From positions 88,008 through 152,007 of the forward strand of contig NZ_CADIJO010000016.1 of the NCBI RefSeq assembly GCF_902859705.1: a stretch of 64,000 nt of DNA, written 5' to 3'. This document shows, one piece after another, positions 1 through 7,200 of this stretch. The stretch's first letter is position 1. The number at the start of each line of letters is the position of its first letter. The position numbers and the translations under genes were made by a program. The notes below the pieces were generated by a model. The model did not search any database, had not been told where the DNA came from, and worked only from the letters and a program-made list of their open reading frames with translations. Source of the DNA: Achromobacter deleyi (GTDB lineage Bacteria > Pseudomonadota > Gammaproteobacteria > Burkholderiales > Burkholderiaceae_B).

Positions 1-568
1 GGTGGACGCGGTTGATGAGCAAGTGCAGCGGCGGCGGTTCGATGCCCAGGTGCCGGTACGGCGCAATGTCTTCGAGCAACTGCATGGTGCCGCGCCGCAG
101 CTCGCGTGCCGCGAGGATCTCCGGCGTGACGGGCGACAGCGCGAGATCGGAGGCGAGCACCGCCATCTCCAGCAGCACGGAACGCGCGCCCTGGGTGTCG
201 ATCAGCACCAGGTCGTAGAGGGGAGCAAGTGCTGGCAGCAGATGCCGCAACCGCAGGCGGCCATCCGGCGCATGCAGCAACAACGTGTTCAGCTCGCCCC
301 GGTGGTCGTCGGACAGCACCAGGTCCAGGCCCGCGATGATCGTGCGGGACACGAGCTGGCCAAGGTCGCGCTCGTTGAAGGCCAACAGCTCATAGATGCC
401 GCCCGGCGCGCGCTGGGTCAGTTCGTAGTAGGAGGACAAGGTGGGCTGCACGTCGAGATCGAGCAGCAGCACGCGCAGGCCCGCGTCCGCGGCGAGCCCG
501 CCCAGGTTGGCGGCCGTCGTGGTCTTGCCGACGCCGCCCTTCGTTGAAATGATGGACACGACCTGCAT
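1..568 (-). CDS. parA: ParA-family partitioning ATPase (C-terminus beyond window)
   Basis: P-loop ATPase of the ParA/Soj family. It is read from an ATG at 568 with a GGAGAG ribosome site just upstream; the frame is still open at base 1, so only the first 189 residues are visible. The deviant Walker A motif KGGVGKTT is at residues 10-17, a DLD A' motif at about 37-39 and a Walker B-like LVLIDTQG at about 120-127. The order bisR-like, alpA, parA reading away from an att site matches the right end of ICEclc-type elements, where a parA is found. A chromosomal Soj is possible from the fold alone, but the neighbours argue for an ICE gene. Confidence 0.88.
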   Translation of the reverse strand, partial: MQVVSIISTKGGVGKTTTAANLGGLAADAGLRVLLLDLDVQPTLSSYYELTQRAPGGIYELLAFNERDLGQLVSRTIIAGLDLVLSDDHRGELNTLLLHAPDGRLRLRHLLPALAPLYDLVLIDTQGARSVLLEMAVLASDLALSPVTPEILAARELRRGTMQLLEDIAPYRHLGIEPPPLHLLINRVH

Positions 569-610
569 GGCGCTCTCCGGCTGGGAATGGGAAGTCCGCG
601 GGAGAGCGGG

Positions 611-823
611 TCAGGTCCGGTGGTTGAGGCGCTCGGCGATCCACTGGTCGATTTCGATCGAATCCCAGCCGACAGCGCGCACGCCCAGGCGCAGCGCCTG
701 AGGGAACTGGCGCTTCTTCATCAGGTTGTAGATGTGGGCGCGTTTGAAGCCGGACTTCGCTTCGACTTCATCGAGCCGCAGGATGCGGCGCTCGTTCGGC
801 GGGAGTACAGGGGTCTGCGACAT
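611..823 (-). CDS. alpA: AlpA-family helix-turn-helix regulator
   Basis: Small DNA-binding protein of 70 residues in the AlpA/excisionase-like MerR-type HTH family common in phages and ICEs. The HTH segment is visible as LRLDEVEAKSGFKRAHIYNL (about residues 15-34), followed by the wing region ending in a DSIEIDQWIAER helix. The ATG at 823 is chosen because AGGAG lies 8 nt upstream; a GTG at 832 overlaps that ribosome site and is unlikely. It sits 42 bp ahead of parA and 118 bp behind a BisR-like gene, all on the minus strand. In ICEclc the alpA promoter is the target of BisR, so this gene probably belongs to the transfer-activation switch. Confidence 0.85.
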   Translation of the reverse strand: MSQTPVLPPNERRILRLDEVEAKSGFKRAHIYNLMKKRQFPQALRLGVRAVGWDSIEIDQWIAERLNHRT

Positions 824-896
824 GGCGGTCACTCCTGAACGCTCGGTGGCGTTTGTTGGCGTGACCTCTATTCAATAGACCTGGCTGCGGAAAGAC

Positions 897-922
897 ATTG
901 CAAATGCAATCTCCGCGATTGC
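897..922 (-). promoter_or_regulatory. Repeated ATTGC/GCAAT half-sites upstream of alpA
   Basis: The inverted repeat ATTGC-AAAT-GCAAT (897-910) is followed 7 bp later by a third half-site ATTGC (918-922). It lies in the 118-bp gap between the BisR-like gene and alpA, about 75-100 bp upstream of the alpA start. Position and symmetry suggest an operator in the alpA promoter region. The factor that binds is inferred (BisR-like protein or AlpA), not shown. Confidence 0.4.
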
Positions 923-941
923 ACATACAAGCTGGATAACC

Positions 942-1688
942 TCATGCGCTTGCGCTACGAACGTACCTCTTAGCGTTGGCGAACTTTCCGTTTAAGGTGC
1001 GCTCAGTGATGCCCATGGTGCCGCCGTAGTGGGCGACCAATGCAGAGACAAGGGCCTCCTGCGTTTTGAAGCTGGAATAGGGCACGCCTGAAGGCGACTG
1101 GCTCAGCATCAGCGTCAACATCCCTCCAATGATGTTGAGATAGGTCGTTTCCGCCCGTTCGCTGATCTCGCATTGCTTGGATGCCAACAGCACCGAGGAT
1201 TGCTTGAGTAGCGTGTCGTGCTGCTCCTGCAGTTCTCGCATCTCACGTCGGGCTTGTTCAAGCGCGGCCTGAAGGGCCAGCCGCTCCACGAGGATCGCCT
1301 GTCCTGTTTCCATGGTGATGAAAGGATGCGCCATGCGTTCGCCACGGCTGAACAGAAATCCTGGCCGGTGCTCGGGATAGTGGGTGCGCATCCAGCGTTT
1401 TAGATCGACATGGCGAACAGTCAGATCCAGAGAATTGAGCAGGTTCGGATCATTGAGCGTGATCCCGTTCTTGCCGTAGGGCAGCTCTCCGTTGAGGATG
1501 CCGTCATAGATACGTTCCGAGTGCAGCCGGCACTCATTCCATCGAGGGCAGTTCAGCGACCGAGGCAGGACACGCGGTGACGCGATCGTGGCCAGGATCA
1601 TCGGGAGATACCGCAGCAACCCAGCCCATCGGATGGCCGCCTCGATGGGACGATAGAACACCTTTGATGTTGAAATGTCCTTGTGCAT
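942..1688 (-). CDS. BisR-like ICE regulator (putative)
   Basis: Protein of 248 residues starting at an ATG at 1688 with AAAGGAG 8 nt upstream; longer in-frame extensions lack a ribosome site. No catalytic motif is recognisable. The middle (about residues 115-150) is a heptad-like, Glu/Gln/Arg-rich probable coiled coil, and the C-terminal segment GITERTLNGKFANAKRYV resembles a DNA-binding or oligomerisation helix pair. Size, orientation and position directly upstream of alpA-parA at an ICE right end match BisR, the roughly 250-residue activator that triggers the ICEclc transfer-competence cascade. The assignment is from context and size; I could not align the two proteins. Confidence 0.55.
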   Translation of the reverse strand: MHKDISTSKVFYRPIEAAIRWAGLLRYLPMILATIASPRVLPRSLNCPRWNECRLHSERIYDGILNGELPYGKNGITLNDPNLLNSLDLTVRHVDLKRWMRTHYPEHRPGFLFSRGERMAHPFITMETGQAILVERLALQAALEQARREMRELQEQHDTLLKQSSVLLASKQCEISERAETTYLNIIGGMLTLMLSQSPSGVPYSSFKTQEALVSALVAHYGGTMGITERTLNGKFANAKRYVRSASA

Positions 1689-2138
1689 GTCTTCGTCTCC
1701 TTTCGGGTGCGCTACATCACCGGCTCCTTTCTTGCCCAAGGGCTGTTGTGTCGTTATGGCCTGCGACGGACGCTTGAGGCGATGCCCTAAGCGAAGGCGG
1801 AGGAGGCCATTGGCGTCCGCCGCAGGTGGCCTTGTCTTGCTTGATATGCAAGAATCGATCAGTTGCCGGCCCATCGAGCGATGAGGACGCAAGCTCGATA
1901 TTGGCGCTCACGGTACCAGCGTCATAGGTGGCGCAAAGCCCATCAAGACCGATTTGGTATGGTCTGATATCCAGACGGTTCAAGACCAGCGAGTTGAAGC
2001 GTTCGACGCCCCTACGTCCAGTTGGGGACTGGAAATCAGCGGTTAGTGATGCATCGCTCCACATGCTGATATATCGACAAAGTATCTGCCGCAGTACCAG
2101 TGACCCTGCCAGGTTGCCCCAGCACATAGGAGACGGAG
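1689..2138. other. Gene-free ICE segment with a LysR-type dyad
   Basis: No coding sequence with a credible ribosome site is visible here. It should hold the promoter of the BisR-like gene (leftward) and of the DUF305 gene (rightward). The dyad TCTTGC-N7-GCAAGA at 1835-1853 contains a T-N11-A core typical of LysR-type regulator boxes and lies about 150 bp upstream of the BisR-like start. Confidence 0.4.
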
Positions 2139-2639
2139 ATGGCTGAACATTCCCATGAACATCAACATCACACATCCGGTCAGATGGGTAAGCACGGCCG
2201 ACCATACGCCAAGTTCTGGGTGAACATGGTGTTGGGCCTCGTCGTCATGTACTTCGTAATGTTCAGCATGATCGACGGCGCCAGGGACTTCAGAAACAAT
2301 CTCAACATGCTCTACATGGCGGTCACTATGTGGGCGCCAATGGGCATCTTCATGCTAGCGACAATGCCCGGCATGTTTCCAAACCGGCGGCTCAATCTCG
2401 TGCTGTACGGCTTGTTTGCCGTTCTCACACTCGGTTCTTTTGCCGCTACCCGTGCTCAAACCGGAATCGGCGATCGACAGTTCATCGCGTCTATGGTCCC
2501 GCACCATTCGGGAGCGATCCTCATGTGCCGCGAGGCGCAGCTCTCAGATCCGGAACTCGTCAACCTATGCCAAGCGATTTCCGATGGCCAGCGCGCGGAG
2601 ATCGAGCAGATGAACCGGATTGCTGCACGCCTTCGTTGA
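2139..2639 (+). CDS. DUF305 membrane protein with His-rich N-terminus (ICE cargo)
   Basis: Protein of 166 residues with AGGAG and GGAG ribosome sites directly before the ATG. The N-terminus HSHEHQHH is a likely metal-binding stretch. Three hydrophobic segments follow at about residues 27-46, 58-76 and 86-103, then a DUF305 core with the motif MVPHHSGAILM at about residues 124-134. DUF305 proteins are often linked to copper and other metal resistance, so a role in metal binding at the membrane is likely but not proven. It is the only gene between the BisR-like regulator and the att site, and so appears to be ICE cargo. Confidence 0.8.
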   Translation: MAEHSHEHQHHTSGQMGKHGRPYAKFWVNMVLGLVVMYFVMFSMIDGARDFRNNLNMLYMAVTMWAPMGIFMLATMPGMFPNRRLNLVLYGLFAVLTLGSFAATRAQTGIGDRQFIASMVPHHSGAILMCREAQLSDPELVNLCQAISDGQRAEIEQMNRIAARLR

Positions 2640-2929
2640 GGCTGGCTGCCACTACACTGGCGCCGCGTTGCGCTCCGGCGAAGTTAGCCGCAGCGATGTA
2701 AAGATGAGTACTTGCGGTGTTCCGATGCCGGCGGTTGTGTCCTACAGCCGTCCAGGTGCCAGGTAGTCCACGCGACACCACCCCGCGCTGCCTGCGGAGC
2801 GAGCGCAAGTCATGATCGTCGCAAGTTGGAGTTCGATAGCGAACCCGCTCAGCAGCTGGACGCATCAGGCGTAACGACGGGTGGATGGATCATCCTTGGA
2901 CGCTGGTGGAAGTGGTTGGATGAACTTTG
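2640..2929. other. Gene-free segment near the ICE end
   Basis: No convincing open reading frame, RNA gene or strong hairpin is visible between the DUF305 stop codon and the outward promoter. Short frames on both strands lack ribosome sites. Confidence 0.5.
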
Positions 2930-2958
2930 TTGCCGAGGGCGAAAAACAAGGCTATAAT
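2930..2958 (+). promoter_or_regulatory. Outward-facing promoter at ICE right end (Pcirc-like)
   Basis: A -35 TTGCCG (2930-2935), a 17-bp spacer and a perfect -10 TATAAT (2953-2958) point toward the att site 68 bp downstream, with no gene behind them in this integrated state. In ICEclc a constitutive outward promoter at the right end (Pcirc) drives the integrase only after circularisation, and this one has the same position and orientation. Confidence 0.6.
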
Positions 2959-3026
2959 TGAGTTCTTCGCTGATCACCACAGTGGAGAAAGTGATTGGGA
3001 AACAGAGACTTAGCGCTCTAGTGCAT

Positions 3027-3044
3027 GACTCGTTTCCCGCTCCA
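3027..3044 (+). other. attR: 18-bp repeat of the tRNA-Gly 3' end
   Basis: GACTCGTTTCCCGCTCCA matches the 3' end of the two intact tRNA-Gly genes further right (GACTCGTCTCCCGCTCCA) at 17 of 18 bases. No tRNA body precedes it; instead ICE-type genes do. It is followed by a tRNA-style terminator. This is the expected right attachment site of a tRNA-Gly-targeting ICE, whose other end and intact target tRNA lie left of the window. Confidence 0.8.
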
Positions 3045-3088
3045 GATTTTGATGCGCAGCGCGTTCACAACCGCTGCGTAAATTGACG

Positions 3089-3112
3089 AAAGGGCCTGCG
3101 GGCCCTTTTTTC
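3089..3112 (+). terminator. Rho-independent terminator of the ICE-occupied tRNA-Gly locus
   Basis: Stem AAAGGGCC / GGCCCTTT with a TGCG loop and a following T-run. It lies 45 bp after the att site, so it is probably the original terminator of the host tRNA-Gly now separated from its gene by the ICE. Confidence 0.75.
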
Positions 3113-3154
3113 ATTGGTGCGCCAGATCGCCGCATGTAGCGAGGGATTCCCGAT

Positions 3155-3469
3155 ATGCAAGCACGCAACGACATCTGCGCCAAATATGGCCTGGCTGACA
3201 CGCCTCCCGAAGACATGATCGCCGTCGCCATATCCACGCCGGGCCAGATGCCCATCTACGGCACCCGTATCGTCCTGCCGGAAAACGGCACCATCAGCTG
3301 GTTCATTCACTGCGGCGGTTATTCCGATGCGGATGATTTCTATCAGCCGGTCCACACGGCGCATCTGGCGCAGATGCTGCCCCAGGTTGTGGATTACCTG
3401 CACCTGCCACCCGGGGCGAAGTTCATCATTGACGACCAGGGTTACGAAGACGTGTGGATGGATCAGTAG
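3155..3469 (+). CDS. Imm33/DUF2185-like protein
   Basis: Protein of 104 residues with a GAGGGA ribosome site. It has no signal peptide or membrane segment. The C-terminal half, ending GAKFIIDDQGYEDVWM, and the core TRIVLPENGTISWFIHCG resemble the DUF2185 fold, which has been renamed immunity protein Imm33. Members occur both as antitoxins beside polymorphic toxins and as orphans. No toxin gene is adjacent here, so an orphan or housekeeping role is equally likely. It is the first host gene after the ICE junction. Confidence 0.5.
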   Translation: MQARNDICAKYGLADTPPEDMIAVAISTPGQMPIYGTRIVLPENGTISWFIHCGGYSDADDFYQPVHTAHLAQMLPQVVDYLHLPPGAKFIIDDQGYEDVWMDQ

Positions 3470-3516
3470 CCGGCAGCCCGCCGCTTACCCGATAGCGGCA
3501 TGGGCTGCAAGCCGCC

Positions 3517-4134
3517 CTATTGCTGTGAGAAATGTCCCGCGATCTGTTCCTGCGCGCGCAGCCTGGCCGCATCCAGTGCCTGCCCGCCCATGGCGGTGCC
3601 TTCCACCGAGAAGAAGGTCAGGCGCTTCAAGCCGATCGTGGCCAGGGCCACTTTCAGGTAAGGCGTCAGGAAGTCGGGCTGCCTGGCATCGGGACCCGAG
3701 AACAGGCCACCCGACGACGCGGCGACAAACACCGGCCGGTCGGCCAGCACGCCGACCTTGCCTTCGCGCGTCACGCTGAAGGTGCTGCGCACCCGCACCA
3801 CGTGATCGATCCAGACCTTCAGCGCCGACGGGACGGTGTAGTTGTGCATCGGCGTGGCGATGACGACATAGTCCGCATCGGACAATGACTGGATCAGTTG
3901 ATCGGATTGGCGCAGCGAGCCGCGGCCACAAACGTCACTGCCTGGGTCGGCGGGCGAACCCAACGCGCGGGCGTAGTCCACATCCACATGCGGCAGCAGG
4001 TTGGCGTCGATTTCGACGATATCGCGGCCGCGCACAGGGTCGTGCCGAGCCAGGTGTTCCACCACGAATTGGGACAGCCGATGGCTTTCCGAGCCCACGC
4101 CGCGCGGGCTGCAAGTCAAACGCAGGATGCTCAT
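3517..4134 (-). CDS. azoR: FMN-dependent NADH-azoreductase
   Basis: Flavodoxin-like oxidoreductase of 205 residues that reduces azo compounds and quinones with NAD(P)H. The family motif PMHNYTVPSALKVWIDHVVR (about residues 95-114) contains the flavin-contacting loop, and the N-terminal phosphate-binding region PRGVGSESHRLS is near residues 10-21. The ATG at 4134 overlaps the stop codon of the upstream acetyltransferase gene (ATGA), indicating translational coupling. The pair is divergent from a MocR-type regulator, which is the likely controller. Confidence 0.85.
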   Translation of the reverse strand: MSILRLTCSPRGVGSESHRLSQFVVEHLARHDPVRGRDIVEIDANLLPHVDVDYARALGSPADPGSDVCGRGSLRQSDQLIQSLSDADYVVIATPMHNYTVPSALKVWIDHVVRVRSTFSVTREGKVGVLADRPVFVAASSGGLFSGPDARQPDFLTPYLKVALATIGLKRLTFFSVEGTAMGGQALDAARLRAQEQIAGHFSQQ

Positions 4135-4577
4135 GCTGCCTGACCTCCCAGCACTTTCGAAAAACGCATGGCGCCGGTCAACAGGCCCTGGCGGAAATAG
4201 AAGCGCTGCGCCAGGGCGTTGGCCAGGCCGGTGTCCAGCACCAGCTTGGCACACCCGGCTTGGCGGGCGATGCCTTCCAGCGCCTGCAGCAGGCGCGCGC
4301 CGTGGCGGCCACCGCGGCTGCGCTCGGTGGTGACCAGGTCGTCCACATACAGGAAACGGCCGTAGATCAGGTTTTCCTGGTAGCGGTAGCCCGCCAGAGC
4401 AACCGGCTCGCCGCCTTCCCAGACGGCCAGCAGCGCGTAGTTTTCAGCACGCATGCGGGCAACGCGGGCGGCAAAATCAGACTCGTCGGCCAGGTGCGGA
4501 CGCAGTTCCTGCATGACGGGAAAAGCAGCGCGCAGCTCGTCGGCGGTTTCTAGGTGGCGGATGTTCGGGTCACTCAT
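4131..4577 (-). CDS. GNAT-family N-acetyltransferase
   Basis: Acetyl-CoA-dependent acyltransferase of about 148 residues, read from the ATG at 4577 (an upstream ATG at 4601 is possible). The acetyl-CoA pyrophosphate-binding motif RSRGGRHGARLL lies near residues 86-97, after the central strands FLYVDDLVTT. It is the first gene of a two-gene unit with azoR, overlapping it by 4 bases, and is divergent from the MocR-type gene. The substrate is unknown. Confidence 0.82.
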   Translation of the reverse strand: MSDPNIRHLETADELRAAFPVMQELRPHLADESDFAARVARMRAENYALLAVWEGGEPVALAGYRYQENLIYGRFLYVDDLVTTERSRGGRHGARLLQALEGIARQAGCAKLVLDTGLANALAQRFYFRQGLLTGAMRFSKVLGGQAA

Positions 4578-4666
4578 GTCTTGATAGTCCTGTCCTGGCA
4601 ATCTTGCCGTGAATCGGGCCCGCGGCCGGAACCGACCGAGGCAGACATCATGCTAGTCAGCCCATG

Positions 4667-4693
4667 CCATAATTTGAAGAACCATAAATTGAA
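4667..4693 (+). promoter_or_regulatory. Direct-repeat operator for the MocR-type regulator
   Basis: Two near-identical 12-mers, CCATAATTTGAA (4667-4678) and CCATAAATTGAA (4682-4693), lie 15 bp apart just before the MocR start and in the divergent promoter region of the GNAT-azoR pair. MocR/PdxR proteins typically bind tandem direct repeats in such shared regions. The role is inferred from position and repetition. Confidence 0.55.
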
Positions 4694-4707
4694 CTTTGGA
4701 CTAGGCC

Positions 4708-6123
4708 ATGACGCGGTCTCCCATTGACAGCCTTCCGCCCGCTGCCGCCAGCGACGAACCGCTCTACCGCCAGATCTACGACCGCTTTCGTGGGGCCATC
4801 GCCCAGGGCACCCTGAAGCCGGGCGACCGGATTCCGTCGGCGCGAGCGCTGGCCAAGGACCTGGGCGTGGCCCGCGGCACGATCGAGATGGCCTATTCAC
4901 TGCTGCACGCCGAAGGCTATGTGCAGCCGCGTGGCCAGGCCGGCACCGTGGTGACGCCGGGACTGCAGGCGCAAACCGTGACCAAGCCAGCGCCCGCCCC
5001 GGTCAAGCCGGACCCCGACACCTGGCGCCACCCGCCGTCGGTATTGCCCTTCCAGATGGGACTGCCAGCGCTGGATGCATTTCCGCGCAAGATCTGGGCG
5101 CGGCTGGGCGCCCGCCACCTGCGCGCCACGCAGGCGGCCGACCTGTCATATCCGCCGGCCGACGGGCTGCCCGCGCTGCGTACCGCCATCGCCGCCCACC
5201 TGCAGGTGGCGCGCGGCATCCATTGCACGCCCTCGCAAGTGTTCATCACGTCCGGCTATCGCGAAAGCCTGAACCTGGTGATCCAGGCATTGCTGCAACC
5301 GGGCCAGCAAGTGTGGGTCGAAGATCCGGGTTACCCGCCCACGCGCGAACTGCTGACCCACGCCGGCCTGGAACTGGCCCCTATCGAGGTGGACGCCGAG
5401 GGCATCATGGTCTCGCGCGGCATCGAGCAAGCGCCACAGGCCAGTGCCGCGGTGGTGACCCCGGCCCACCAAAGCCCGCTGAGCGTGACCTTGTCGCTGA
5501 CCCGGCGCCAGGCACTGCTGGAGTGGGCCGAACGCAACCAGCGCTGGATCGTGGAAGACGACTACGACGGCGAATACCGCTACATCAGCCGGCCGCTACC
5601 GGCGCTGAAAAGCCTGGATCGCCATGGCCGCGTGCTGTACGCGGGCACGTTCAGCAAGGTCATGTTTCCCGGCATCCGCCTGGCGTACCTGGTCGTGCCC
5701 GAAACGCAGATCAGGCGTTTCGAGGACGTCAATCGCGTGCTCGGCAATGGCATCCCCGGCCTGACCCAGGCGCTGGTCTGCGCGTTCATGACCGAGGGAC
5801 ATTTCGCGCGGCACATCCAGCGCATGCGGCGGCTGTATTCCGAGCGCCGCGAGGCCACGGCAGCGGGATTGTCCAAGGTGTTCGGTCCGGACATGCCCAT
5901 CAATCCGCAACCGGGCGGCATGCATCTGCTGGTCAGGATGAAGGGACACCACACCGACCGCCCGCTGGCCCGCCGCATGGTCGAGAACGGCATCTATGCG
6001 CACGCGCTGTCGCGCTGGTCGACGGCCGCGCCCTGCGGCTCGGGACTGTTGATGAGCTTTACCAACATCGAATCGCAGGAACGGGCCGAACAGCTGGGCC
6101 GCAGGATTCTTGCGCTGATGTGA
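4708..6123 (+). CDS. MocR/PdxR-type GntR regulator with aminotransferase domain
   Basis: Fusion regulator of 471 residues. An N-terminal GntR winged helix (about residues 18-85, with RIPSARALAKDLGVARGTIE) is joined through a Pro/Lys-rich linker near residues 92-112 to a fold-type I aminotransferase domain. The PLP-binding lysine is in YAGTFSKVMFPGIRLAY near residue 317. Such proteins sense PLP or an amino compound and act on neighbouring genes. It lies between the divergent GNAT-azoR pair and a convergent AhpD-like gene, so those are the candidate targets. Confidence 0.9.
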   Translation: MTRSPIDSLPPAAASDEPLYRQIYDRFRGAIAQGTLKPGDRIPSARALAKDLGVARGTIEMAYSLLHAEGYVQPRGQAGTVVTPGLQAQTVTKPAPAPVKPDPDTWRHPPSVLPFQMGLPALDAFPRKIWARLGARHLRATQAADLSYPPADGLPALRTAIAAHLQVARGIHCTPSQVFITSGYRESLNLVIQALLQPGQQVWVEDPGYPPTRELLTHAGLELAPIEVDAEGIMVSRGIEQAPQASAAVVTPAHQSPLSVTLSLTRRQALLEWAERNQRWIVEDDYDGEYRYISRPLPALKSLDRHGRVLYAGTFSKVMFPGIRLAYLVVPETQIRRFEDVNRVLGNGIPGLTQALVCAFMTEGHFARHIQRMRRLYSERREATAAGLSKVFGPDMPINPQPGGMHLLVRMKGHHTDRPLARRMVENGIYAHALSRWSTAAPCGSGLLMSFTNIESQERAEQLGRRILALM

Positions 6124-6124
6124 A

Positions 6125-6152
6125 CAAGGCCTGCCCCGATGGGCAGGCCTTG
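6125..6152. terminator. Strong hairpin between convergent genes
   Basis: A 12-bp perfect stem, CAAGGCCTGCCC / GGGCAGGCCTTG, with a CGAT loop starts just after the MocR stop codon. There is no long T-run, so it may act as a weak bidirectional terminator between the MocR and AhpD-like genes. Confidence 0.5.
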
Positions 6153-6186
6153 GCAGACCACGATACGGGCCAACGCCCGCCGCGCC

Positions 6187-6666
6187 TCAGTTCAACCCGG
6201 CCTTGTCCAGGCCGAATGCGGCATCCGCCGAGCCGGGCTCGGTGCGGAAGGCGACGTTCAAGCGATTCCAGCCATTGATGCCCACGACCAGGAAGGTCAG
6301 GTCCGAGATTTCCGCTTCGGACAACTGGCTGCGGACCTGTTCGTAGACCGCATCGGACACGCCATGCGGATGCAGCACGGTCAGGGCTTCGGTCCATTCC
6401 AGCGCGGCGCGCTCGCGTGCGCTGAACAATTTGGACTCGCGCCAGATGGCGATATGGTGCAGGCGCAGTTCGCGCTCGCCGCCGATCTTGGCCTGCTTGA
6501 CGTGCATGTCCAGGCAGAAGCCGCAGCCATTGATCTGCGAGGCGCGGATGGTCACCAGGTCATTGAATTCCTTGATGACGGCCTTCTTTTTCAGGGAGGC
6601 GCTGAAATCCAGGTAGTGCTTGGACAGTTCGGCGGACACCTCGAAGTAATTCAAACGCTGGCTCAT
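6187..6666 (-). CDS. AhpD-like carboxymuconolactone decarboxylase family protein
   Basis: Alkylhydroperoxidase-like protein of 159 residues. The redox motif CGFCLDMH (about residues 48-55) has the CxxC and following His of the AhpD core. The ATG at 6666 follows an AAGGT-type weak ribosome site; a further upstream in-frame extension is less likely. AhpD-like proteins reduce peroxides or act on quinone-like adducts using the vicinal cysteines. It converges on the MocR-type regulator and forms, with azoR, a plausible redox-stress neighbourhood. Confidence 0.85.
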   Translation of the reverse strand: MSQRLNYFEVSAELSKHYLDFSASLKKKAVIKEFNDLVTIRASQINGCGFCLDMHVKQAKIGGERELRLHHIAIWRESKLFSARERAALEWTEALTVLHPHGVSDAVYEQVRSQLSEAEISDLTFLVVGINGWNRLNVAFRTEPGSADAAFGLDKAGLN

Positions 6667-6792
6667 TTCACTCGTACCTTTCTTCAATGGGTTGCGGACG
6701 ACACCGCGTACCGACATAGTGCAATGCCACCGCCTGGCGAGAAAGCGCCAAGAAGCGCAATTTGGGCTGGGCCATGATGCGCCCCCGCTTCG

Positions 6793-6820
6793 TTGACCCT
6801 TGGCGGATTTGATGTATACT
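6793..6820 (+). promoter_or_regulatory. Promoter of the first tRNA-Gly gene
   Basis: A -35 TTGACC (6793-6798), a 16-bp spacer and a -10 TATACT (6815-6820) end 34 bp before the tRNA. Confidence 0.65.
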
Positions 6821-6854
6821 CTTGCCTCTTCAAAGCAGTACCGCAGTGCCCCGC

Positions 6855-6930
6855 GCGGGAGTAGCTCAGTTGGTAGAGCGCAACCTTGCCAAGGTTGAGG
6901 TCGCGAGTTCGAGACTCGTCTCCCGCTCCA
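6855..6930 (+). tRNA. tRNA-Gly (GCC), first copy
   Basis: A 76-nt cloverleaf with acceptor stem GCGGGAG/CTCCCGC, D-loop AGCTCAGTTGGTAGAGC, anticodon GCC in CTTGCCAAGG, T-arm GAGTTCGAGACTC and encoded CCA. It is identical to the copy at 7117. Its 3' end is the sequence type used by the ICE at the left of the window. Confidence 0.97.
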
Positions 6931-7023
6931 ACGCTTACGCAGCAGGCCGTTTTCATTTCGGCGGCGACGTTGTTGGAAGATCCGGTTTCCGGCTCACGCA
7001 TCGGCACAATTCGGAAAACTGTG

Positions 7024-7029
7024 TATAAT
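7024..7029 (+). promoter_or_regulatory. -10 element of the second tRNA-Gly gene
   Basis: A perfect TATAAT hexamer preceded by TG-type sequence lies 87 bp upstream of the second tRNA-Gly. The -35 region is poor. Confidence 0.45.
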
Positions 7030-7116
7030 CGCTGTCTTTGGTGGACACGGCCTTTTTTAGAAAGCCCCGCCAAGACAAGTGAAGTAAGGCTTGAAAACAA
7101 GCCCAGCAGTACCCAA

Positions 7117-7192
7117 GCGGGAGTAGCTCAGTTGGTAGAGCGCAACCTTGCCAAGGTTGAGGTCGCGAGTTCGAGACTCGTCTCCCGCTCCA
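7117..7192 (+). tRNA. tRNA-Gly (GCC), second copy
   Basis: An identical 76-nt copy of the preceding tRNA-Gly with encoded CCA. The surrounding sequence differs, and it has its own -10 element upstream and a terminator-like hairpin downstream. Confidence 0.97.
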
Positions 7193-7200
7193 AATACAAA

